A stretch of 64,000 nt of DNA from the NCBI GenBank assembly GCA_037953625.1, contig CM075651.1, positions 126,880,501-126,944,500 on the forward strand, given 5' to 3'. Source of the DNA: Crotalaria pallida. Its lineage: Eukaryota > Streptophyta > Magnoliopsida > Fabales > Fabaceae. This document shows, one piece after another, positions 1-11,067 of the stretch; the first letter of the stretch is position 1, and the number at the start of each line of letters is the position of its first letter. Under the pieces are notes generated by a model, which did no database searches, was not told the origin of the DNA, and saw only the letters and a list, made by a program, of their open reading frames with translations. A program made the translations under genes and the position numbers.

Positions 1-219
1 CCATGTTGCGTTGGGAAAACTAGTTATATGGACTTCTGCGGGTCTAAGGACCAGGATGGAAACAAAAAATATAAAATTTGTGATAAGCCCGACTCAGCTT
101 TATTTTGGGATGTGGTGCACCCCACACAAGCAGGTTGGCATGCTGTGTATACCAACTTATTGGAGACAAATGCTCTTGACAAAGTGTTTTATGCTGAAAA
201 AGGGCATGCTAGTTACTAG
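1..219 (+). CDS. GDSL esterase/lipase, C-terminal fragment (5' end outside window)
   Basis: The reading frame is open from base 1 to a TAG at 217-219 (72 codons), so only the C-terminus of the gene is present. The fragment has a Cys-rich segment (CCVGKTSY, then CGS) followed by C-x5-LFWDVVHPTQAGW. This matches the last conserved block of plant GDSL lipases, where the Asp and His of the D-x-x-H motif (here DVVH) complete the catalytic Ser-Asp-His set. These enzymes are usually secreted hydrolases of acyl or cuticular esters; the substrate here is unknown. The ORF ends about 35 residues after the DxxH motif, normal for the family. The next 1.2 kb holds no other gene, so this is the only host coding sequence that looks undamaged. 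The 5' exons, signal peptide and GDSL block must lie left of the window. Confidence 0.85.
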   Translation, partial: PCCVGKTSYMDFCGSKDQDGNKKYKICDKPDSALFWDVVHPTQAGWHAVYTNLLETNALDKVFYAEKGHASY

Positions 220-1499
220 TAAGGATCTTGTTTGGCAATAAATAAAACACCTCATTTTGTGGTGCAAGTGTGCAAATAGATTTTCCTTCTCCCGAAGAAA
301 AATCAGTGTGTAAGCTTAGCTTACAATATAATGTAAGCAAGTTATTATCAAATAAAAAGTTGTTGAGTCCATTTTATATTTGAACTTAGGGGCGGAGTTT
401 GTGGCGTGACCGACAGTAGCCACGGTCAGTCCTCATCTCATTAGGCCTTCATGTGATCTTTACAAATAAACCAAGTCATAGCTTGAACTAATGCATGACA
501 TGCATTGTGTTCTTACTTTGCTATTGTGTTGGACTACTTTTCCACTATTTTGATATTAAAAAGCTGAGAAAAACAATTGATGTGAAGAATAACAATCGGG
601 GAACACAGTAACATGCATCTCCACGAAAACAAGGGGACACAGTGGCAATGATTCACCAATGGTAATTATTCTTGGAGCCATGCATGAAAATATCCCCAAT
701 CACTTATTCAACTTTTTCAAAATTCCTAAATTTGCATTTTTTTACATTAACACCTAATTGCGTCTTGGTATTTGAAATTGGGTACCATTTCAACATACAT
801 AATAAACTCAATGACTCCATTCATGAATTTTGTCATCAGCCCTCCCACTTCTTTTTGGTTGTCCATCCTCCTTTGATGCTTAGGAACCTTCATTACTACT
901 AACTAGCAATCAATCGAAGTTCGAACAATCTGTTGGACTAATATTATAGCATGAAAGGGAAACTAAGAGTTTTGATCGGAACTGGTAATCCGGCCATAAC
1001 CGTAAGGTCCATACCGATTCGCAGTTCGGATCCGACCTCATTGGAAATACAAATATTTAACACACGAAAAGTCATCCCAGAATTGTATTACGCAAAGCGA
1101 ATGATGAAAATCCAAGATTACCTCGTATCCATGCCATTGCCAACATTTATTATCTCGATAATTCTAAAATCATTCATAATTAGTGGATAATGATGAAAGA
1201 TGATGTGTTAATCTTAATTATTTTAGAGATAAATCCAAAAGAAATTCTTATGATAGCTAGCAAATAACGGATAAATCTATCAACAGATTATGTTTTGTTA
1301 ATTCACAACCAAGCTAGTGCTTCGAGCAAAGAAGGTCAAAAGAAGAAATTTTATTCCCTTCAGATATGCTCATCAGTTATAGGTGTGGTTTTGCGAGGAA
1401 AGAGGACGAACTTCTCTAAGAAAAAAACTAGAGAAGCCTAATTCATCAAGTTCCCTCCCGAGATCACAAAGAGGAAAGCGGTAACAACATCGACCTTGA
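220..1499. other. Intergenic stretch, presumed 3' UTR and spacer
   Basis: AT-rich sequence downstream of the GDSL fragment. Short ORFs exist but none shows codon bias, conserved motifs or plausible splice structure. A possible 3' UTR follows the stop (AATAAA-like strings near 238-245 and 350-355). Nothing else is supported. Confidence 0.5.
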
Positions 1500-1730
1500 C
1501 AATCAACCACCACGATGCACATGATGTTTGTTTCCTTCATGCCGCGCGACCCACTGATTATATCAGCAAGGATCATGGATCAGCCTATGGGAAAAATACT
1601 AATAGTTCAAGGGAGTTCAGTTGATATCATCTTCTATGCAACGTTCTTGAAGATGGGGTTGAACGTATCAATCCTTACACCTGTTAAGGTTCCATCTCAA
1701 AACCAATTGGCAATGAGAGGAATAGCCTAA
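1500..1730 (+). pseudogene. Ty3/Gypsy aspartic protease remnant
   Basis: The translated block PRDPLIISARIMD, then ILIVQGSSVDIIFYATFLKMGL, resembles the protease region of plant Tat-type Gypsy polyproteins. There a segment reading about HDDALVV precedes V-D-N-G-S-S-A-D-I-L-F and KMGL. The catalytic Asp of the D-x-G-S motif is replaced (V-Q-G-S-S), so the protease would be dead. Upstream sequence in neighbouring frames looks like decayed gag-pol, and no LTR was found nearby. It is a short degraded fragment. The family assignment rests on this one motif only. Confidence 0.5.
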
Positions 1731-1949
1731 CAGAAATTTAAACCATGCCATATATTATGAGGCACGCGATGTGGGACTTCCAACAACACCCTCCTATTAG
1801 GAGTTGAGATATACAGTTCAAGGCGATCAACAATTGGCTCAAAAACTCAGATTAGTAGGTCGATAGACCTAGGAGGATCCAACCTCCTCACCCTAGATAA
1901 AGAATATATGACAAATAGAGCCAAGCAAACATCCCAAATTAATTTAACA

Positions 1950-3360
1950 TAATCATTAGTATCATTTTGACATTTTTTTCCACAATAATCCCGTGCAAAG
2001 CACATGTACTATATGTAACACTCCAACTTAATTTAATATAGAAATTATTGTAGTTTTTTGCAAAATAAGTTGTAGTAGCAGATAGGGGTGTTCATGGATC
2101 GGTTCGGTTCAGTTTTTTATGAATAAAGTCATCCACATCGGTTCGGTTCGGTTCATTTAGATTAAGACATCCGATCCGATCCGAAAAATATATTCGGTTT
2201 TCGGCTCGGCTCGGTTCGGTTCACTATTTTTCTTTTCAATATAAAAAATATCTAGTATTCACCCAAGATGAAAAAATATTCCCCACAAAAATTATTTAAA
2301 ATAAACCTGTTGTAGCACTTGTTCAAGTATTCCTGTTTTGATCATAGTTAAACTAAATAGAAAAATAGAAAAATAGAAAAATCAGAAATGGAATAATGAA
2401 TAATGAAAGATATACAAGTAAAAGATATACAACCTCGGCCAACTATCTCTTCTTCAAATCCATAAAAGAGAGAATAATGAAAAAGAGATTCAAAATGAAA
2501 ATTTTGTAGCTCTTTGAATACATATGGCATCAAAGGTTCCTCTCCAGCCATCTTGGCAATCTCAATGAAGACTTCAATCCCATTCGAGTGAGGAAAACAG
2601 AATTTCATAATTACAAATCAACTTCATTATACAACCACAGCAATAATCTCAGCTTAATGAATTTCATCATAATATTTGCCAGTGAGAGAAGTTCAAAAGC
2701 ACAAAAATATTGTGCATGACGTACCTCCACAAGGTACCCATTGTGTAACTGACTATTTGTGGATGAGTGAGAAACTGAGAACGACGAATCGGTGAGTGAC
2801 GGAGCAGAGGAACAGAGGAGCGGCGAGGAGAGTGAGGGAGACGAAGTTGGCGGCTGGTTGAGGGAGACGAAGTTGCTTGGTTGAGGGAGGGAGAGCGGCG
2901 GCTGCTGGTTGGTTGAGGGAGGAAAATATGTGAAATGAGGAAGAAGAACAGAGGAGCTAGGGTTGTTGGAAAGTAATTGGGCTTGGGCCATACAGGACGC
3001 AGGACGAAAAACGCAAAGCAGACTTAAGGGTCGGTTCGATCCGGTTCGGTTCGGTTATGAAACTAAGAACCGAAAACCGAACCGAACAGGTCGGTTTTGG
3101 AGGCAGCAGATCCAGAATTATTTATTTTTTTTCGTTTTTTTTTGGATATCGGTTTTTCGGTTATCCAATGGACCGGTTCGGTTTTGAACACCCCTAGTAG
3201 CAGTATAATTGAAGTCAGAATTACTACTATAACCTATTTTTTTTTTTTTAAAAAAAACCTAATAATTTCTATACTAAATTAAATTGGGGTGTTTTATATA
3301 GTACATGTGCTTTGCACGGAATTCTTGAGGAAAAATAATGAAAATGGTGCTAATGGTTTA
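1950..3360. mobile_element. Foldback MITE (about 290 bp net) split by a hAT-like insertion
   Basis: Bases 1951-2075 reappear as reverse complement at about 3225-3360; the shared core is ccgtgcaaagcacatgtact. With the inner hAT-like element removed, the two arms meet almost directly. The original unit was therefore a near-palindromic MITE of about 290 bp that could fold into one long hairpin. No convincing target duplication was found at the outer edges, so the superfamily is unassigned. The right edge coincides with the point where the FAR1-like pseudogene stops. Confidence 0.7.
2083..3196. mobile_element. Non-autonomous hAT-like element
   Basis: The left end reads taggggtgttca and the right end is its complement (tgaacacccct a). 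The flanks are gtagcaga (2075-2082) and gtagcagt (3197-3204), an 8-bp duplication with one mismatch, as expected of hAT elements. Subterminal regions are packed with cggttcggtt repeats in both orientations, typical transposase-binding arrays. No transposase is encoded. A 126-codon minus-strand ORF at 2611-2991 is Ser/Pro-rich and low complexity and is not claimed as a gene. Confidence 0.8.
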
Positions 3361-3361
3361 A

Positions 3362-4870
3362 TTATTTGATCACATGTTTATTTAATTCCAAATTATACTT
3401 AGCAACAACTTCTGGCCATTTGTGCTCAAATTCTTCTGGTGTCTCTAACTTATAAAAGTCATAAAAATCAGCACACCATTTTGCATATTTCTGACGAAGT
3501 ATAGCATTAAACCAAGAACTAAAGTGGAAAGTAATGTGCCATATGCAAAAACTATGTTTTGTTGATGACAACTCTTTTGAGATTGCTTCTTTCATCCATG
3601 GATCTTGATCAGTCAATATTGTAGCCGGTGCCTTCTTCATTAAAGATACAAAAGTCTATAAAAAAACATGAGAGTTTTAGAAATTCATTTAGTAATAAAT
3701 AATATATGTCTAAAATAACTAGATAAACTTTTCAGAAGTTACCTTCATTAACCAATGAAACGCAACTATTGTTTCATTTCGCAAGAGTACATATCCAAAA
3801 AGTATTGTCTTCTCATGATTATTCATACCCACAAAAATTCCGAATGGCATTTCGTAAGAATTGACCTTGTAGGTAGTATCAAACACAGCAACATCACCAA
3901 AATATTGGTACCAATCAAAGCAAGGAGCAGGTGACTAGAAAATATGTTCTAACCTGCTTTCTTCATCAAGTTTATATGCATACTGAAATTTTGAGCAACT
4001 CTTTCTTGCTTCTTCACAGTACTTAAGAAGATATGTTACATCACTTCTTTCAAAAAAAATTTTAGCTTTCACAAAAATATTACGAATATCCTTTTCAAGA
4101 AATGGAAGACAATCATGCTTCACATTTTTTTCAAGCTCTAAGATACGTGTTATTTGTCGAACTGAAAGCCCGCCTTCTTTTAATAAGAAAATGCGTTCAT
4201 GATCCTCTTGGGAGATAGTACGATTAGCCGATAAATAGCGCACTTCTAATTGGGTTAACAACACATGGTTATGCTCAACAACAAACTTTGTAACCCGCCA
4301 CTCACTAGGAAATATGTCATGAGACTTCAACAATGTAATTCTTAAATGTGCTCTGCATTCACATTTTGAGGATTTTCTTTTCCTTTGCTCTTTTGATGGC
4401 TCTATAACTTTAATGAGACTTTACCTTCCCGATGGCAAAAAAAAATCACGTCTGTTGATGATTCCTTTTTGTTTAACAAATCTACCTTTTCGAATTGAGA
4501 ATCCATGATGATATGCATACCTCTTATAAAAGACAAATGCTTCTTCCTCACTAAGAAAAATCTGACCAACAAAAGGCACAATGTTTGTTTCTGTAGAATT
4601 TATGCCTTCATCAACTTCTTCCTCAAAATTTATATGCTCAACTACTATTGAAGAATCAATTTCAGAATTTCCAATTTTATCAACTTCTAAGAATTGATTC
4701 TCCTCAACATTCTGACCAGAAGAAATAATATGCGTTTCTTCAAAATTTCTAATGTTTTCGCTTCTGTCTAATAAATCATTCTCTGAACTAGTCTCTTCCA
4801 TAGGAAGTTCATTCAAATCAAAATGTCTATGAATTTTGTTTATGTCTAGATTATTATTATTGACTTCCAT
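3362..4870 (-). pseudogene. FAR1/FHY3-related (FRS) pseudogene, 3'-truncated
   Basis: Reading leftwards from an ATG at 4870, an acidic N-terminus is followed by the FAR1 DNA-binding block (FLSEEEAFVFYKRYAYHHGF, KCECRAHLRI, then FVVEHNH). Next comes the MULE-transposase-like domain (DVAVFDTTYKVNSYEMPFG, ILTDQDPWMKEAI, CIWHI). An intron with GT/AG borders fits at 3742-3656. The frame is broken by an in-frame TAA at 4421-4423 and a TAG just after HIF near 3935. The gene stops at 3362, before the rest of the transposase domain and the SWIM zinc finger. Intact family members are usually 600-850 residues; about 470 codons remain here. FRS proteins are domesticated MULE transposases acting as nuclear transcription factors. 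This copy is non-functional and could instead be a remnant of a true MULE transposase. Confidence 0.85.
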
Positions 4871-5811
4871 TGTGCTATTAATAATTTATGCATGAAAAGC
4901 AAGAAAAAAAAAGTTATAATTTTTAAAAATAAAATTGGAATATAAAAGGTAACAACTATAAATATTGTTTAAATAAAAAGCAAAGCACATAAATATTTTC
5001 ACTTTACACTAAAAAAACCTTCATATATAATAATCCCACTTACCTTTAGAGAAGAGTTAATAAGAAGGTAATAACTGGCAACAAAATTGTGGTTGCAACG
5101 CCCAAATAAGTGTCAATAAGAGCAACGCCATAATCTCCAGTTAATCCTACAATCACCAAAATAGGTTTAAAGATTCTTAAAAAAAATGAGATGGTAAATA
5201 TGTAAATGTGCAGAGAGACAAACCGAAACCATTGAACAACCGAAGCACTCCCCACCATCAATATGAAAAGGCACCTGAAGAGTGCATGGATAGTACAGTA
5301 CTATTTCTATGATATGGTGCTAAACATGCGGCAAAATGGTATAATTTTTCTCTGTGACGTTTCAGATATTGCCAATTTTGTCTTAAAAAATTCTATGGCA
5401 CAAGCTTCAAACAAGATAGTTAATTATCATTAACTACTGCAGGTTCCAATATAAAATAAGTGAGGACCTAAGACAAAATCATCGCTATGTACAGGGACAT
5501 GAAACTTAATTAATGAGCTTAATAAAACTTTTAGAAAAGACAACTTATTATATTATATGTCCAGTAAACTCAATAGCTACCATTTATAAAAATGTCAACA
5601 CGTTATTTTTTACATGTATTTTTAAATAACATCTTAAATCTAACAAATTCCTCTTAGTGGTTACACACCACTTCATTATTGTAGTGATCAAAGACACAAG
5701 TTTTAAGTATTCAATAAAGTTTTGTAGGCTAAAGACTATTCTTTCTTTGTTATTTGGAGTCTTATTATTTGATGCAAATCTCCAAGTTATTATAAAACTT
5801 GTAGCAAATGA
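4871..5811. other. AT-rich intergenic stretch
   Basis: This lies upstream of the FAR1-like pseudogene and could contain its former promoter. No coding frame with recognisable motifs, RNA gene or element boundary was seen. ORFs here are short and lack motifs. Confidence 0.4.
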
Positions 5812-5816
5812 AAAAT

Positions 5817-6094
5817 TGTAAGAAAAATAGTAGTATGGGTAAAGAAAAAAACTCACTTGGATAATTGTATTTGAAAATGGAAACAAAATAACATCAATAA
5901 TGAAATCAATTATGCTTGAAACGTGTTCTCCAACATTGTCCTTAACTCGTTATTCGCCCCCACTATTTACTGCAAAGTTATGGCAAATCAACTCTAGGAT
6001 TTATCCAAGCACCTAGAGATTTTCAGTCAACAATTCTGAGAATCTCACTTTCAAGAAATAATCAGAATGATTTTGAAGGATTTATGTGTAGCGT

Positions 6095-6154
<60 letters not shown>

Positions 6155-6311
6155 CACTCATATACCAGTGGCTTCTATTTATAATATATTTCTCAGTAGT
6201 TGTGTCTGTTCATGAGTAGTGATGAAAAGACACATTTTTTTACTCATGAACAAATGTTTCTATTCATCAATTCACATTTTCACATGACAATTTTGCAAAC
6301 TATCACCAACA
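5817..6311 (-). repeat. 3' LTR of the decayed element
   Basis: TG...CA ends on the minus strand and clear similarity to 23404-23821 over its whole length. It is longer than its partner mainly because of a (TC)n(TA)n microsatellite at about 6095-6153, which the other copy lacks. Confidence 0.65.
6095..6153. repeat. (TC)n(TA)n compound microsatellite
   Basis: Uninterrupted TC dinucleotides pass into TA dinucleotides with one interruption. The tract sits inside the LTR copy at 5817-6311 and is missing from the sister LTR, so it expanded after insertion. Confidence 0.9.
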
Positions 6312-7685
6312 ATCCCCCACCTAGTTTGTAAAACTATTCAATCCTCTCACATCCATATATTATCATGCATAAAAAAAGGTAACGATGTGCTTTTAACCTT
6401 TCCATAGGATAAACCATTCAAAGTTATAACATAATTAATAGTAGCTAAGTGCTTTTAACCATAATCATTCACCGCTATATCCGGAAATATCATCCACATG
6501 ATTCTATAATACTTCAAGCTAAGATTAATTCACAGGAAAATATCCAGCACGTAAATAGTCATGTACTACCACCTAGTATTCATGAAACATTTCCAAAATC
6601 AACCCAAAAACTTTTGCATAGTAGAAGTGGCACCACTCAATAATGTTCATATAGGTGAAGTTCATTTAAGATCTCAGCCTTCATTTAACTTCATTAAGAG
6701 CATATTACTCACCCTCCTCATACTTTTAGCATTTCACACTAGAGTTGGAATGATAAATTTATCTAGTGCCAAAGTCACTTATCAATAACTTGTTGTTACC
6801 CATTGAACTCTTGGACTAGAGGTCTTCTAGAGAAGAGTTTGGTTTCTATTATTGGCGACTTTTATTAAAGGGTTATTTCAATCTCATTTCATTGATAATT
6901 TTCCATCACCCATTTCTCTTTTAGAGATTAGTAAAATCGTTCTTAACTTGACACATTAATTTGTAATTGTATCATCACAAATCAATCTTTAGACAAACTG
7001 ATGTCTCAATAAATGTCTAGACTTTTGGTATTTGTTAAATCCTCTAAACATAGCAACTTCACTGTCACACTGTAAAGATATGGCTGACATTAGTTGTGGC
7101 TACAACAATATTTCTCATAACATGTCTCCCAATCATTTGCCTCTTTATTACATGTCTCTGCCAAAACAACAAACTCAAATTCAAAAATGAATTGAATTGT
7201 CCGTTTCTGTTTCTTAAAATCCAAAGAAATCAATCATTTGCGCAGGACGAGAATCCATTCAGGCATAAGCTTTATTATCATTTTTATACTAGTTATCCCT
7301 ACTAGCATTTGTATATCATTTTAGCATAGCTGAAAATTTTACATTGAATAATTCTAGAACTTTTTAATTTCTTTTCAATGATCAATGCCTGATCAATTAA
7401 ATCCCTGAAAATCTCTTAAATAACAAAAGAAATATATGTTCTAATTCAATGCATAACATACTTAAAAGTAGCATTGACACTATCACTTAGTTTGAGCAAA
7501 AAAGTCCAATTAGAATTTTCCTCTAATATGTGCAAAAGATCATAGCAAGTAAACTCCCACTATCTTCACTACTTTAATTAGTAAACTAATTTATATCTCT
7601 TTAAGGGTGAAGGCTAAGTTACACCGAATTATGTTTTGGTGGACACATATACCATCTTTTTTTACTTGTTATAACATGTATAACA
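6312..7685 (-). other. Internal region of the decayed LTR element
   Basis: It begins with the antisense purine tract next to the 3' LTR. The rest is AT-rich, with stops in every frame. Some antisense stretches around 6950-7080 vaguely recall the end of a Copia pol, but no motif is firm enough to name. No host gene is seen. Confidence 0.3.
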
Positions 7686-7790
7686 GGTTACACATTATTT
7701 ATTATTGTTATCTTTGAAGATTTTACTAATTATAACAGGTATAGAAGGTTACACATTATTTATTATTGTAATCTTCGAAGATTTTATGAA
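7686..7790. repeat. Two-copy tandem duplication, period about 62 bp
   Basis: The string ggttacacattatttattat and the following bases to gaagatttta occur at 7686 and again at about 7748 with few differences. Confidence 0.8.
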
Positions 7791-7889
7791 CTTTTATTTT
7801 TTTACTTACATCATAAATTTAAAAAATAATAATTTTCTTTATTGTTTTTATATTTAAACACACTTGTAATTAGGATTTATAATTTTTTA

Positions 7890-9060
7890 ACAATAGATAA
7901 TTATGATAAAACTTATATCATCGATAATTAAAAAATATGATATGATAAATGTGATTTTTCAATTGGAACAAATTAATATAGCTTAACAGATTATGATAGA
8001 GAAAAGTACTCTTATATGTTTTGTTGAAATATGTTAATTATAAAAAATTATGACCCTTTTAAAATAAATAATTATATAAAAAAAACTTATAACATTGATA
8101 ATTAAAAAAAAAATATAATATGAGAAAAGTGATTTTTTAGTAGGAACAAATTAACATAGTATAACAGATTATTGTAGACAAAAATACTCTTATGTGTTTT
8201 TTAGAAATACATTAATTGTACAAAATTATAATTTTTAAAAAATAAATGTAATTATTAAAATAACTTATAGCATAGATAACTAAAATGATGATTTTCACTA
8301 GGAACAAGTTAACATACTAAAACATCTTATTGTAGACAAAAATACCCTTATGTAATTTGTAGAAATATGTTAATTATAAAAATTTATGATTTTATTAAAT
8401 TAAATAATTATAGAAAAAAAAACTAATATATAGATAATTAAAAAATGTAATATGAAAAAGGTTATTTTTCAGTTAGAACCAATTAACATATTATAATAGT
8501 TTTTTTAGACAAAAATATCCTTATGTGTCTTGTAGAAATATATTACAAAATTTATGATTTTTTAAAAATAAATAATTATAAAAAAAACTTATAGCATAGA
8601 TAATTAAAAAATATAATATAAGAAAAGTGATTTTTCAGTTGGAACAAAATAACATAGTACAACAGATTATTGTAGACAAAAATATCTTTATGTGTTTTGT
8701 AGAAATATGTTAATTATAAAAATTATAATTTTTCGTAAAAAAAATTATAATTTTTAAAAAATAAATAATTATTAAAAATGTGATATGCAAAAGGTGATTT
8801 TTCAGTTGAAACAAATTAACATAGTATAACATATTATTGTAGACAAAAATACTTTTATGTAATTTGTATAAATATGTTAATTATAAAAAATTTATGAATT
8901 TTTAAATATAAATAATTATAAAAAAAACTTATAGTATAGATAATTAAAAAATGAAATATGAGAAATGTGATTTTTCCATTGGAACAAATTAACATATTAT
9001 AACAAATTTTAGACAAAAACGCCCTTATTTGTTTTGTTGAAATATATTTACCAATTAGTT
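7890..9060. repeat. AT-rich tandem repeat, about 7 units of about 169 bp
   Basis: A core reading roughly gtgatttttcagttggaaca, followed by a run like aattaacatagtataac and then gacaaaaatac, recurs with anchors near 7964, 8144, 8301, 8475, 8641, 8808 and 8981. Spacing is 157-180 bp. Units differ by substitutions and small indels, so the array is not recent. It lies within the internal region of the decayed LTR element. No ORF is maintained across units. Confidence 0.85.
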
Positions 9061-9236
9061 GACACATTTTATTTTAAATATCAGCATTGTATATAGTAGA
9101 TTGACGGTAATCATGATTTTGGAATGTTGTGTCTCACATAAGTTCACATTAAGGACCATGGTTTATTAGTAGTGGCGGAGCTTTGGAAGGAGTAGGTAGT
9201 AGCACGTGTTCCCCAACAGATTTTGTTAACATTATA

Positions 9237-9739
9237 CTCCCTCGAGTCCTATATGTAAGACTCTTTTGGGGAAATTCACGTTCACCAAGAAAATGTAGAG
9301 AATATTATTTTTATTGAGTAAATTACAAAAAAAAAAAGAGTTTGAAGTTAATTATTGTTGTTGGAATGATATGGGTAGAATAAAAAAATTACACATTCCT
9401 CAAAAAATAATCTACAGAACCTATAAAGGAAATATTGAATTCTGATTATTTTCTTAACAACATAATCTAAAATTATTTTTTTAATGTAGATTTAACGTAC
9501 AATCCAATACACCGAAAATAAAAAAAATAAATTAAGAAACAATCCAACGTAATCCAATCGTTTTTCTACATAAGACCATTTTGGTAAATTTCACGTCCAT
9601 TAAGAAAGTATTAAAAATCTAAAAAGTGTTAAGTAAATAGAGGTGTTTGTGGAAAGAAATAATTAATTGAAAATTAATATATGATTAAATAGGAAAAATA
9701 CAAGTCTAAAAAATGTCCTATATGCAGGGACAGAAGGAG
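9237..9739. mobile_element. Stowaway-like MITE
   Basis: The left end ctccctcgagtcctatatgt and the complement of the right end (ctccttctgtccctgcatat) match the plant Stowaway terminal consensus, which begins CTCCCTCCGT. TA dinucleotides flank both ends (9235-9236 and 9740-9741), the expected Tc1/mariner target duplication. A second copy of the subterminal region occurs internally near 9550-9610, suggesting an internal duplication. No transposase is present. Confidence 0.8.
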
Positions 9740-9976
9740 TAGTATTTAATTTTTTTATTAAAAAATTTGTTCATTAATTAATGTATAGTGGTTTAAGGAA
9801 TGAGAGTGAATAAAAGTAAAATTAATGAGGAGTAAGAGAAATAACTCAATGAATGGTTAAAATTGGAAAAAAAATGTTTATACATTGGAATTCTAAAATA
9901 ACAAAATTATGGAATAAAAAACCAAAAGATTTGGAATAGTATTAGTAGCATCCATAATTTAAAATATATATATATA

Positions 9977-10076
9977 TAATTTTATTTATTACTTATTAAT
10001 AAAAAAATTTAAATACAAACAATAAATAATTTTATTTATTACTTATTAATAAAAAAATTTAAATACAAACAATAAA
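9977..10076. repeat. Perfect two-copy tandem duplication, period 50 bp
   Basis: The block beginning taattttatttattactt is repeated exactly once with a 50-bp offset. It is AT-only except for a few C bases and has no coding potential. Confidence 0.9.
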
Positions 10077-10079
10077 TAA

Positions 10080-11062
10080 GCTCATTATTGAGGTCCATAT
10101 TTGCAAATCCATTAAATCTATGCATGTTACTTATCCAACAGTTTACAAGTAAACACAATTATTTAATTAACACATGGTGTCTCTAAACACCAAATAAATT
10201 TGATGTTTTTTAGCCAAAACCCTCTTTAAGAACTTTCATCCTAAATTTGAAAATAGAAACTTTTTAGTTCCATTTAACACGTGCAATAAATATAACAGTG
10301 ATAATAAACATCATTAACATCACATAACATCATTTATAAATTTAATGAGGGAACATGCATATTAACCGTGACTATTTTACAAGATACTAGCACTTGCCCC
10401 AAATATAATCATATCTTGATCATACAAGCAAATAATAACCTAATAATATTCTTCATTATTTTGCTTATATCATGGGACTAAATTATACTATCAAACTTTT
10501 CATACTATTGCTTAAGTAGTGATAATTAATAATTCTCAGGATATAATTATAACTTGAATAACATCATACCATGATACACATTTATGCTCCAATAATGAAA
10601 AAAATTATTTTAATAACTATTTATAGAAGTTCTTTAATATAAAAGGACAAGATCAAGAAGATACCCTTTTATTTTGAAAATTGTTTCACAAAGCCCCCAC
10701 AATTTTCAAAATAAAATAAAATTATGATTATTATTTCATTTCTATATTACATTTTGCACCATATAGAAAACAATGAGTGTTTGCCTCTGATCTTAGCATG
10801 TGGAATTAGCCTCTATCTATTTCCAGGTTTGATTCCCAAGCCACACACATCTTTTCATTTTATTTCCACTTTAATAAATAAAAAAATACTGAAGTTTTGA
10901 TCAAACACGCACGAGATCAACTACCATATGTGTTGATTGAAACCAACCAAGGTCCAATTGATACTTCATAACAATACAATCTTTCAATCAAATTTAATTA
11001 ATTAATTTTTTTTTTCACTAACTAATGGCAATGTATGTCAACACATGCAACATTTGACATTA
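10080..11062. other. AT-rich stretch between repeats and the Gypsy element
   Basis: It probably still belongs to the internal part of the decayed LTR element. A string resembling a Pol III B box (ggtttgattcc near 10827) was seen without a convincing A box. No gene is recognised. Confidence 0.3.
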
Positions 11063-11067
11063 CAATC

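Noticed and set aside
2611..2991. 126-codon minus-strand ORF in the hAT-like element
   Set aside because: Ser/Pro-rich low complexity, no domain, inside a non-autonomous element; could at most be a decayed exon.
6449..7305. Plus-strand ORFs of 64-75 codons
   Set aside because: Fall in the decayed antisense region of an LTR element; no shared motifs.
7890..9060. CRISPR-like array
   Set aside because: Repeats are about 169 bp, contiguous and diverged with no short direct repeat plus unique spacer pattern; the DNA is plant.
10780..10860. SINE or tRNA near a B-box-like string
   Set aside because: Only one box is plausible, with no A box at proper distance and no cloverleaf.
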